DNA of 30,802 nucleotides from a virus. This document shows positions 1 through 5,902 of this stretch, one piece after another (within the stretch, counting starts at the first letter, position 1; every line of letters begins with the position of its first letter). Under the pieces are notes generated by a model. The model saw only the letters and a list, made by a program, of their open reading frames with translations. It searched no databases and was not told the DNA's origin. The position numbers were made by a program, and so were the translations under genes. The DNA is taken from IMG/VR virus record IMGVR_UViG_3300042731_004814, positions 1 to 30,802 of that record; one strand, 5' to 3'.

Positions 1-18
1 AAATATATCCCGGCCTTA

Positions 19-94
19 GTGATATAGGTTTAAAGAGTCTTTTGTAAGTATCTTTTTGGTTTGTCGACCGATTACTTACAAAGGGCCATTTCAC
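19..94 (+). other. Structured hairpin element abutting the tRNA-like gene
   Basis: The segment folds on itself. Bases 41-50 pair perfectly with 73-82 (10 bp), and 56-60 pair with 67-71 around a six-base loop. Bases 19-25 pair with 88-94 as a closing stem with one T-T mismatch, ending exactly where the tRNA-like element begins. It is 76 bases long, like a tRNA, but I find no D or T arm. The first 17 bases of the window could be the 3' end of a preceding tRNA, but that is too short to support. The pairings are visible; any function is unknown. Confidence 0.3.
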
Positions 95-184
95 GGCTGG
101 GTAGTTCAACTGGTAGAACGTCCAAGTAACTTTGTATTTCTATACAAGGTCTTGATGTAGGGGGTTCGAGTCCTCCTCTGGCCT
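95..184 (+). tRNA. tRNA-like element with abnormal anticodon arm
   Basis: The cloverleaf ends are recognisable. The acceptor arm is 95-101 with 177-183 (seven pairs, three of them G-U). The D stem is GTTC 104-107 with GAAC 116-119, around a loop containing TGGTA. The T arm is 160-164 with 172-176 and a canonical TTCGAGT loop at 165-171. Base 184 (T) is the discriminator, and no CCA is encoded. The middle is wrong for a normal tRNA: instead of a 5-bp stem with a 7-base loop there is an 8-bp hairpin (130-137 with 142-149, loop TTCT) on a 4-bp stem (123-126 with 151-154). I therefore assign no amino acid. It could be a divergent phage tRNA, a decayed tRNA, or a tRNA mimic. Confidence 0.45.
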
Positions 185-242
185 AATAAAAAAGCTCGTG
201 TTTATGTTTAAAATCAAAGCTAATGTATGATCATAAGCACTA

Positions 243-266
243 TATAGGGCTCAGAAGAGCCCTATA
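243..266 (+). promoter_or_regulatory. 10-bp hairpin directly upstream of the terS ribosome binding site
   Basis: Bases 243-252 are a perfect complement of 257-266, with an AGAA tetraloop at 253-256. The hairpin ends three bases before the Shine-Dalgarno sequence AAGGAAGTG (269-277). No T run follows, so it is not an intrinsic terminator. It may be a processing site or a 5' stabilising structure for the packaging transcript. No convincing promoter was found between the tRNA-like element and terS. Confidence 0.5.
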
Positions 267-282
267 ATAAGGAAGTGATAGT

Positions 283-777
283 ATGGATAATAAGTATGAA
301 TTATACAAAGTATCCGAAGTTACTTACGAAGACTGTATAAAGCCTTTTCTAGATGATTTAATCCAGTTACGAATACAAGGGTTGTCTCCCTTGGAAATAT
401 GCCAATTTTTATCAGATAAAAACAAAATACAAATACCAGTTTTCTTACTGTTTGTATATATAGAGAAGTATCCTGACCTTTATGAGGCATGGTATGCTTC
501 TAATTTAATGAGAGTGCATGAGTTAGAAGAAACAGCTTATAGGATAGCTAAAGGTTATAGCTATGATACTTCTGAGGATATCTACCAGAAGAATAAAGAT
601 ACTGGTGAGAATGAGTTAGTAGGTACAAAAGTTAATCACAGCTATGTAAGGCCTGATGCGAAGATGGTATTAGAGGTGCTTAAGGTACTTCATGGTAATA
701 GGTGGTCTGGAAAGAATACTGATGACCGTAAAATTATAGTAGAATTTCCAAAGGACCTGGACGAATTTGCAGGTTGA
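283..777 (+). CDS. terS: Probable terminase small subunit
   Basis: This 164-residue protein probably recognises phage DNA for packaging and hands it to the large subunit. The N-terminal half contains a helix-turn-helix-like stretch (LSPLEICQFL, about residues 34-43). A second helical block starts with a YPDLYEAWY segment, followed by an RIAKGYSY motif. The C-terminal part (PDAKMVLEVLKVLHGNRW) resembles the end of many phage TerS proteins. Size and position before the large terminase agree. The ATG at 283 has a good AAGGAAGTG six bases upstream. The two subunits are separated by an unusually long 480-base gap full of RNA structure. The family assignment rests on general resemblance and context, not on a diagnostic motif. 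Confidence 0.65.
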   Translation: MDNKYELYKVSEVTYEDCIKPFLDDLIQLRIQGLSPLEICQFLSDKNKIQIPVFLLFVYIEKYPDLYEAWYASNLMRVHELEETAYRIAKGYSYDTSEDIYQKNKDTGENELVGTKVNHSYVRPDAKMVLEVLKVLHGNRWSGKNTDDRKIIVEFPKDLDEFAG

Positions 778-786
778 CTAAGTCTA

Positions 787-943
787 ACTACTTGTGTTAA
801 TATTTTGTTTGGAAGAAGCAATTGACCCTAATTTTTTCAGAATAATTAAAAACTCAGGGATATAACTTGTTGTTATTTCAGGAAAATTAACATTAACAAG
901 TAGTATAGTATAAAACAGTCAAGCGGTTTAGGGTCAAACCGCT
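787..943 (+). ncRNA. Candidate structured RNA with pseudoknot potential
   Basis: Bases 787-794 pair with 897-904; after a 2-base bulge, 797-801 pair with 892-896, then 803-804 with 889-890. This long stem encloses about 85 bases that include a small hairpin, 862-866 with 872-876. Just downstream, 922-929 pair perfectly with 936-943, leaving the 6-base loop AGGGTC (930-935). That loop is the exact complement of GACCCT (824-829) inside the enclosed domain, and the complementarity extends to 10 bases (822-831 with 928-937). This arrangement fits a pseudoknot or a two-state switch. The segment lies between the terminase genes and upstream of a promoter. The pairings are visible; expression and role are not shown. 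Confidence 0.4.
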
Positions 944-998
944 GTTAAACAATTTTAAGATAAGAGGGAAGTTTGATGAAATATTTTTAAAAAAAACA

Positions 999-1027
999 TT
1001 TACAAACAAAAGATAAAGTAATATAAT
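999..1027 (+). promoter_or_regulatory. Sigma-A type promoter between terS and terL
   Basis: The -35 box is TTTACA (999-1004) and the -10 box is a perfect TATAAT (1022-1027), separated by the ideal 17 bases. Transcription should begin near 1034. The first signal downstream is an intrinsic terminator at 1120-1147, so much of the product may be a short RNA. Readthrough would feed the large terminase and the cassette behind it. Confidence 0.75.
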
Positions 1028-1033
1028 GTAGTA

Positions 1034-1147
1034 GAATAGAAAAGCCATAATAAACATTAATAAGCATTAAGTTTGAGGTTAAACCCTCTAGTATTCTTTA
1101 AACATCATATAAAATAAGCAAAAAACTCCTATCAAGGGAGTTTTTTT
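1034..1147 (+). ncRNA. Candidate small RNA or attenuated leader
   Basis: A near-consensus promoter and a strong intrinsic terminator bracket about 114 bases without a plausible start codon and ribosome binding site. The predicted RNA is structured: 1033-1038 pair with 1092-1097 and close a junction. The junction holds a hairpin at 1052-1074 (AAAC, one bulge and TTAAT pairing with ATTAA and GTTT around loop AAGC) and a second small hairpin (1075-1078 with 1085-1088). The terminator hairpin follows. It could be a free small RNA, an attenuator for terL, or, by analogy of position only, a packaging-related RNA. I see no sequence similarity to the phi29 pRNA. Confidence 0.5.
1120..1147 (+). terminator. 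Intrinsic terminator upstream of terL
   Basis: Bases 1120-1129 (AAAAAACTCC) pair with 1137-1146 around loop TATCAAG, ending in a run of seven T. This is a classic Rho-independent terminator. It lies downstream of the 999-1027 promoter and upstream of terL, so it either ends a short RNA or attenuates the late operon. Confidence 0.8.
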
Positions 1148-1166
1148 GGCTTTTAGGAGTGGTATT

Positions 1167-1253
1167 ATGAAAAAAGTAAGATATAGGAAAAGATATACTT
1201 CTTCAGGGCTAATAAAATACATTTGGAAAATTTTATGGAGAAAGAGACGTTGA
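1167..1253 (+). CDS. Small basic 28-residue ORF coupled to terL
   Basis: An ATG at 1167 follows an AGGAGTGG ribosome binding site (1155-1162) at good spacing and opens a 28-codon frame ending in TGA at 1251-1253. The peptide is strongly basic: MKKVRYRKRY at the start and WRKRR at the end, with a short hydrophobic centre (GLIKYIWKIL). It resembles no family I know. The stop overlaps an ATG at 1253 and lies six bases before the TTG start of terL, so it may act as a leader ORF delivering ribosomes to terL. Translation is plausible but unproven. Confidence 0.45.
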   Translation: MKKVRYRKRYTSSGLIKYIWKILWRKRR

Positions 1254-1258
1254 TGTAG

Positions 1259-2629
1259 TTGATATTCCGCTTAGACGGAGTAATACAGCCTAAGCAACGT
1301 TTGTTTTTTCTTGCGCGGACTAAATACATAGCTTATGGAGGTGCTAGAGGTGGTGGCAAGTCATGGGCAATGCGAACTAAGTTTGTATTATTAGCACTTA
1401 AGTTCACAAAGCTTAAGATACTTCTTCTCAGAAGGACCTTTCCAGAGCTAGAAGCGAATCATATAGCTCCTTTATTATCACTTCTTGAGGGAGTAGCCCA
1501 GTATGTAGTATCCAAAAAACAATTTGTATTTCCGAATGGAAGTTTTATAAAACTTGGATATTGCAAGAACGAAAAAGATGCTTATCAATATCAAGGGCAT
1601 GAATATGATGTCATTGGTTTTGAAGAAGCAACCTTATTTACTGAAAAACAACTCGATTTTATAAAAACATGTCTGAGAAATGTTAGGACTGATTTTAGTC
1701 CACGAATCTACTATACATGTAACCCAGGTGGGGTAGGGCACTATTATATAAAAAGGTTATTTATAGATAGGGATTTTACTGAGGATGAAGATCCGAGTGA
1801 TTATACCTTTATTCCTGCATCTATTTATGATAATCAAGTGCTACTTACTCGTGATCCATCATATATGAAAGTTCTTAATTCTATGCCAGAAGAGCTTAGA
1901 AGAGCTCATAGGGATGGTGACTGGGACGCTTTATCAGGGCAATATTTCCGAGAATTTAGAAGGGAAATGCATGTGATAGAGCCTTTTGATATACCTAAGG
2001 AATGGTTTAGATATGTAACAATAGACTATGGTCTGGATTGTCTAGCTGCTTATTGGATAGCAGTTGACTACATGGGTTTATGTTATGTATACAGAGAGAT
2101 ACATGAAGAAGGTCTTATAATTTCTAATGCAGCTCAATTAGTTTTGGATAATTGCAGAGGTGAAATGATAGACCAATTTTTTATACCTCCAGACATGAAG
2201 TCATCAAGACAGGAAACTGGTAAATCAGCATATCAGTTATTTATAGAAAATGGTATAACTGGTGTAATAGCTAAGAATCAGAGAGTTGATGGCTGGTTGT
2301 GCATGAAAGAGTATTTAAAGCCAAAGAAGAATGGTGAGATGCTTGTACCAACACTTAGATTTTTTAAGACATGTAAGAAGTTAGTCAAGCATATACCATT
2401 ATTACAGAGGGATGATAAAGACCCTAATGATGTAGCTCAAGAACCGCATGAGTTTACACATGGTCCAGATGCTATAAGGTATTTCTGTTCTTCATGGATA
2501 TCAACTCCGGAGTATGACAGGGAGTATATATCAGGTACTTATTATTATGGAGAGTTAAGAATGAAAGGGTATTCAATTATGGAGATAAGGAAATTAGAGC
2601 TTGATGGGCATATAAGGGTAATATATTAA
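1259..2629 (+). CDS. terL: Terminase large subunit (packaging ATPase/nuclease)
   Basis: This 456-residue motor protein drives DNA into the prohead and cuts concatemers. The ATPase has a Walker A motif GGARGGGKS (residues 27-35), a Walker B region YDVIGFEEAT (116-125) and a coupling motif TCNPGG (153-158). The nuclease half shows likely metal-binding acids in TIDYG (D256), PPDMK (D312) and HGPDA (D404). The start is odd: the frame opens with TTG at 1259, immediately after an in-frame TAG, and the next methionine lies beyond Walker A, so TTG is the only usable common start codon. An in-frame ATG sits at 1253 but is followed directly by that TAG. Translation is probably coupled to the 28-codon ORF just upstream. 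Confidence 0.95.
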   Translation: MIFRLDGVIQPKQRLFFLARTKYIAYGGARGGGKSWAMRTKFVLLALKFTKLKILLLRRTFPELEANHIAPLLSLLEGVAQYVVSKKQFVFPNGSFIKLGYCKNEKDAYQYQGHEYDVIGFEEATLFTEKQLDFIKTCLRNVRTDFSPRIYYTCNPGGVGHYYIKRLFIDRDFTEDEDPSDYTFIPASIYDNQVLLTRDPSYMKVLNSMPEELRRAHRDGDWDALSGQYFREFRREMHVIEPFDIPKEWFRYVTIDYGLDCLAAYWIAVDYMGLCYVYREIHEEGLIISNAAQLVLDNCRGEMIDQFFIPPDMKSSRQETGKSAYQLFIENGITGVIAKNQRVDGWLCMKEYLKPKKNGEMLVPTLRFFKTCKKLVKHIPLLQRDDKDPNDVAQEPHEFTHGPDAIRYFCSSWISTPEYDREYISGTYYYGELRMKGYSIMEIRKLELDGHIRVIY

Positions 2630-2643
2630 AGGAGGTAGGACCT

Positions 2644-3672
2644 ATGAGTCCAAAGTATAAGCTGTTATTGTTAGACAAGCCACATGATGAAGTAATGAAA
2701 AACTACGAAGATTCTTTTGACATAGTCAATTGGTTTGAACAAAATAGTGTAGAAGTAATATATACACATCTCACAAAAATAGCATGGGATAAGTATCCTA
2801 ATCTTAAGTGCGTTCTGTGTCCTGTAACTTCTGTTAATCATCTAGAACCTATACCAGAAAAAATAAAAGTTATATATCTTAGGGATAAGCAAGTATTATA
2901 TGACTCAGTATGGTCTACTGCTGAATGGACTGTTACGGCTATGCTTAATCTTATGAGAGCTAATAGAGATGAGCTTACAAGAAAAAAGGTAGGCTTTATT
3001 GGATATGGCCGGGTTGGTCAGCAGGTAGCTAATCTCTTAAAAGGCTTTGACTGCGATATTATGTATATGGATGAGTGTTATCCGATATACAATAATAACA
3101 GTATAATACAGGCTAAAGAGACTTTAGCAGATAGTATTTATAGTCATGCTGATATTATAACAGTTCATCTATCAGAAAATAATAATACTAAAGGTTTAGT
3201 AGGTGCAGAAGCTTTTCAGAAAATGGGTTGGAGAGAAAACTTGCCTTACTTTATAAACTCATCGAGGTCAAGCATAGTAGATGCTAATAGTCTTATACTT
3301 GCTTTAACAACTAACACACTAAAAGGCTGTGCTTTAGATGTTATAGACACTTATGACTATGTTCAGAAGAAGCAACTCTATGAGCTCAGGTCAGAGATGG
3401 GTAATAGGCTAATAATAACACCACATATAGCGGGTAATTGTGATAACTCAAGGGTATTTACGGATACGCATGTACTAACAAGATTTTTTGATGAGTTAAC
3501 ATTGTTTGAGACTAAGTTAGAGATAGAAGGGCTCAAACAATGTTATAGTTATAATTGTTCAATATGCAATAAAGTTATTGTAACAGAAGAAGAACTTCCA
3601 GAAGATATTAAAGTAATATGTAATACTTGTTTTGAGTTAGAAGATAATAAAAAATGGGAGGGGTTTAAATGA
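2644..3672 (+). CDS. D-2-hydroxyacid dehydrogenase-like protein with C-terminal zinc knuckle
   Basis: This 342-residue protein has the fold signature of NAD-dependent D-isomer 2-hydroxyacid dehydrogenases (the SerA/lactate dehydrogenase superfamily). A Rossmann motif GYGRVG lies at residues 120-125, the substrate-binding arginine is in NSSRSSIVD (R208), and the catalytic histidine is in TPHIAG (H261). The usual glutamate after the DV pair is not obvious; the sequence reads LDVIDTYD. After the enzyme comes an added CxxC...CxxC module (C305, C308, C326, C329), a probable zinc knuckle not normal for this family. It starts after AAAGGAGGT and its stop overlaps the next gene by four bases. It opens the sugar cassette and may oxidise or reduce a 2-keto or 2-hydroxy acid intermediate; the substrate is unknown. 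Confidence 0.8.
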   Translation: MSPKYKLLLLDKPHDEVMKNYEDSFDIVNWFEQNSVEVIYTHLTKIAWDKYPNLKCVLCPVTSVNHLEPIPEKIKVIYLRDKQVLYDSVWSTAEWTVTAMLNLMRANRDELTRKKVGFIGYGRVGQQVANLLKGFDCDIMYMDECYPIYNNNSIIQAKETLADSIYSHADIITVHLSENNNTKGLVGAEAFQKMGWRENLPYFINSSRSSIVDANSLILALTTNTLKGCALDVIDTYDYVQKKQLYELRSEMGNRLIITPHIAGNCDNSRVFTDTHVLTRFFDELTLFETKLEIEGLKQCYSYNCSICNKVIVTEEELPEDIKVICNTCFELEDNKKWEGFK

Positions 3673-3902
3673 AAAGTCCTTGGAGTGAAAAAGTTACACC
3701 TATAGGTGCTAAAAGTCAAAGTGAACCTGAATTTTTTATTATGCAGGTTAAAGTGTTTAGAATGGAAGACTATAAAAGCACTGAGGCTTTTGAAAGAGAT
3801 ATAAATAATTTCATTTATAAGAAGCAAAAGGAACACAAGCCAAACCAGATAACTTCTATGCCAGGTGAGGTACATATTCTATATGGAAGTGATTTGTCAT
3901 GA
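3669..3902 (+). CDS. Hypothetical 77-residue protein in the sugar cassette
   Basis: I do not recognise this small protein. The ATG overlaps the stop of the dehydrogenase gene, and its own TGA overlaps the ATG of the NeuB-like gene (ATGA at 3899-3902), so the three are translationally coupled. The middle (MEDYKSTEAFERDINNFI) is likely helical, and the end (EVHILYGSDLS) suggests a beta strand. There are no cysteine pairs, membrane segments or signal peptide. The coupling suggests it is made in proportion to its neighbours, perhaps as an accessory subunit, but that is inference. Confidence 0.65.
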   Translation: MKSPWSEKVTPIGAKSQSEPEFFIMQVKVFRMEDYKSTEAFERDINNFIYKKQKEHKPNQITSMPGEVHILYGSDLS

Positions 3903-4639
3903 AATTTATAGCTGATGCATGTTGTAATCACTTAGGTAATAAAATGATTATAAGTCGTATGATTAAGTTAGCTAGTGCGGCTAATATGGATTATATAAAG
4001 TTTCAGCTATATGACCATAAAAAGCTTAATCAAAGTTATAGTAAGCATGATGATGAGTATAAGGAATTCTTAAGAACATGCGAAATTAGCTTGGGCACAT
4101 TAAGTTATATAATACTTAAATGTAGCAAAGCTAATATAACACCTATGTTTACTATTTTTACTCCTGATAGATTAGAAATGATTAAACAATTTCCAATAAA
4201 ATTCCCACTTAAAATAGCATCTTGTGATGCTAATAAGCCATGGGTTGAAGATGTTGTTAAATTTAATAAAGGTGAGATGGTTGTAATATCATTAGGCATG
4301 AGTAGTTATGAAGAAAAGCAAAAGTTATTTAAAAAGTATGAAATAAATCCAGATGTTAGGTTTTTAAGCTGTTTGTCGCAATATCCTTGTTATCCTGGGG
4401 ATATAGACTGGGATGAAGTTAAAAAACTTAATGGGTTTTCATGTCATACTAAGGATTTAGCTGTATTTAGAAAACTTATTCAAAGAGGAATAGATTTGGT
4501 AGAATTTCATTATACATTAAGCAGGAATCTTCCAGGTAAAGACCATAGTTTTTCCCTGGACTATGAAGATTTATGTTATATAAATAATATGAGAGGAGCT
4601 GTAGAGGATGAGCAGCGATATAAAAATAGGTTCGTCTAA
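3899..4639 (+). CDS. neuB: NeuB-like sialic/nonulosonic acid synthase, barrel domain only
   Basis: NeuB enzymes condense phosphoenolpyruvate with a hexosamine such as N-acetylmannosamine to form a nine-carbon nonulosonic acid. Most family landmarks are present in order: the N-terminal strand and NH(L/N)GN motif (residues 3-14), KFQLYD (34-39), FTPD (87-90), LKIASCDANKP (104-114), LGM (132-134), an SCHTK counterpart of SDHT (181-185), and HYTLSRNLPGKDH (204-216), where H204 and H216 match the metal-binding histidines. At 246 residues it covers the TIM barrel but lacks the C-terminal SAF (antifreeze-like) domain of typical 340-350-residue NeuB. In the meningococcal enzyme that domain contributes to the partner subunit's active site. 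The last 32 bases overlap the next gene in another frame. Confidence 0.88.
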   Translation: MKFIADACCNHLGNKMIISRMIKLASAANMDYIKFQLYDHKKLNQSYSKHDDEYKEFLRTCEISLGTLSYIILKCSKANITPMFTIFTPDRLEMIKQFPIKFPLKIASCDANKPWVEDVVKFNKGEMVVISLGMSSYEEKQKLFKKYEINPDVRFLSCLSQYPCYPGDIDWDEVKKLNGFSCHTKDLAVFRKLIQRGIDLVEFHYTLSRNLPGKDHSFSLDYEDLCYINNMRGAVEDEQRYKNRFV

Positions 4640-5885
4640 TTTAACACCAAAAGATAAGTACAGTCTTTTTAAAGAGATAACACCAACTAAAGAAATAGTA
4701 AGAGAAGTTAAAGAGAAAGAGAATAAGATATTAAAAGAAAGGTGCCCTGAATATGTTGAGGAATTAAATAAACTTGTAAGCAAAGATGAGCAATTATTCT
4801 TAGATATAGCTAAGTATAAAAAGAATAAAGTTTGCTGCATAGTTGGATTTGCTCCTAGTTGGAATGAAGCTCCATATGAGAGGAAAGATGTTGACTTTTG
4901 GGGCTTGAATGAGCTGTATGGATATCTCAATACTTTACCAGAAAAGCCAGATTTTAACCTCTGGTTTGAGGTTCATGATATTAAGAATAGTCCTTCAAAA
5001 CAGAAACAGTATCACCAGGATTTTCTTAAAACTACAAATATACCAGTAGTAACTAAGACTCATTATGATGAGTATCCAACTACTATACCTTATCCAGTTG
5101 ATTATATCATAGATAAAGTAAAAGAAGGGTTCATAATAAAAGAGAATACAACAGCTTTTGAGGATTATTCAAACTCTATATCTTGGATGATAGCTCTTGC
5201 TATTTATATGGGATATGAAGAAATATATGTATATGGAGTAGATATGGCTCAGGAAACTGAGTATTTCTTCCAGAGATCCAGCTGTAATTTTTTCATGGGG
5301 TTAGCAATTGGGAAAGGTATAAAATTATTAATACCAGCTTCTTGTAGGTTATGTGCTGGTTCAGGCAATCTTTATGGTTTCAGATCCGATAATGCAGGAA
5401 GGTTCAGGACAAAAAAGAAAATTGAAGCCCAGGAAGAAACAATAGTAAGAGTACATCAAAGGAATCTTGAACTTAAGTTCTACCAGGATAGGGCAAATAA
5501 AGAATTTAGTGATAATACTCTTAAAGCAGATTTAGATGTAAAAATGATAGAGCAAGAACTTAATCAGGCTAAGACTGCTAAAGTAGTAGCACAAAATTTA
5601 CTTAGATGTTTTGCCGATATGCCAACAGATTTTAATGAAATTAACAAGCAAAAGCCAGGGCTTGTTAATAGGTATCAGATCGAAGTAGAAAATGCTTCAA
5701 GGAAGATAGAAGAGTTGAAGAAAGAACTCAAGCAGATACAAGATAAACAGTTTAGAAGAGAGCGAGACAATTATGTTGCTAATGGAGTATACAATGATGA
5801 AATGGAGATAAACAAAAATCAAATAAATATGCTTAAAGGTCATGTTGCTGAAAATAATGACTTACTTAATAAAAATCTTGTATGA
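4608..5885 (+). CDS. Sialyltransferase-like (GT42/DUF115-like) protein with C-terminal coiled coil
   Basis: Residues 75-250 follow the layout of Campylobacter Cst-type GT42 sialyltransferases and the related DUF115/MptE-like fold. An early nucleotide-binding loop CIVGFAPSW (77-85) resembles their GNGPSL. WGLNELY (98-104) resembles RCNQFY. FNLWFEVHD (116-124) comes next, then a helix-strand unit SISWMIALAIYMGYEEIYVYGVDM (190-213, in two overlapping parts), which resembles YMCAVAIALGYKEIYLSGID. A long C-terminal region (about 270-425) is charged and heptad-rich, likely a coiled coil for oligomerisation or virion contact. GAGAGGAG (about 4591-4598) precedes the ATG. Next to neuC, neuB and neuA homologues it is the obvious candidate to transfer the CMP-activated sugar. 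Activity is inferred; related phage proteins of this fold have no settled function. Confidence 0.65.
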   Translation: MSSDIKIGSSNLTPKDKYSLFKEITPTKEIVREVKEKENKILKERCPEYVEELNKLVSKDEQLFLDIAKYKKNKVCCIVGFAPSWNEAPYERKDVDFWGLNELYGYLNTLPEKPDFNLWFEVHDIKNSPSKQKQYHQDFLKTTNIPVVTKTHYDEYPTTIPYPVDYIIDKVKEGFIIKENTTAFEDYSNSISWMIALAIYMGYEEIYVYGVDMAQETEYFFQRSSCNFFMGLAIGKGIKLLIPASCRLCAGSGNLYGFRSDNAGRFRTKKKIEAQEETIVRVHQRNLELKFYQDRANKEFSDNTLKADLDVKMIEQELNQAKTAKVVAQNLLRCFADMPTDFNEINKQKPGLVNRYQIEVENASRKIEELKKELKQIQDKQFRRERDNYVANGVYNDEMEINKNQINMLKGHVAENNDLLNKNLV

Positions 5886-5902
5886 TATAGGTGGTGAGTT
5901 CT

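Noticed and set aside
201-231. Promoter upstream of terS (TTTATG, 19 bases, TATGAT)
   Set aside because: Both boxes are imperfect and the spacing is too long; other matches in this AT-rich stretch are equally good by chance.
1253-1258. Reassigned TAG codon (alternative genetic code) giving terL an ATG start
   Set aside because: TAG ends several genes exactly at tight junctions, for example neuA's upstream neighbour, the major capsid gene and 10759-10953. A reassigned code would fuse these, and no clear CUA-anticodon tRNA is present.
787-1258. Group I intron between terminase genes
   Set aside because: Terminase small and large subunits are separate complete genes, no conserved intron core (P7/guanosine site) could be identified, and no homing endonuclease is present.
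3549-3875. Antisense frame of 108 residues and many other minus-strand frames
   Set aside because: They lie inside well-supported plus-strand genes, lack ribosome binding sites and show the composition of reverse-strand shadows of AT-rich coding DNA.
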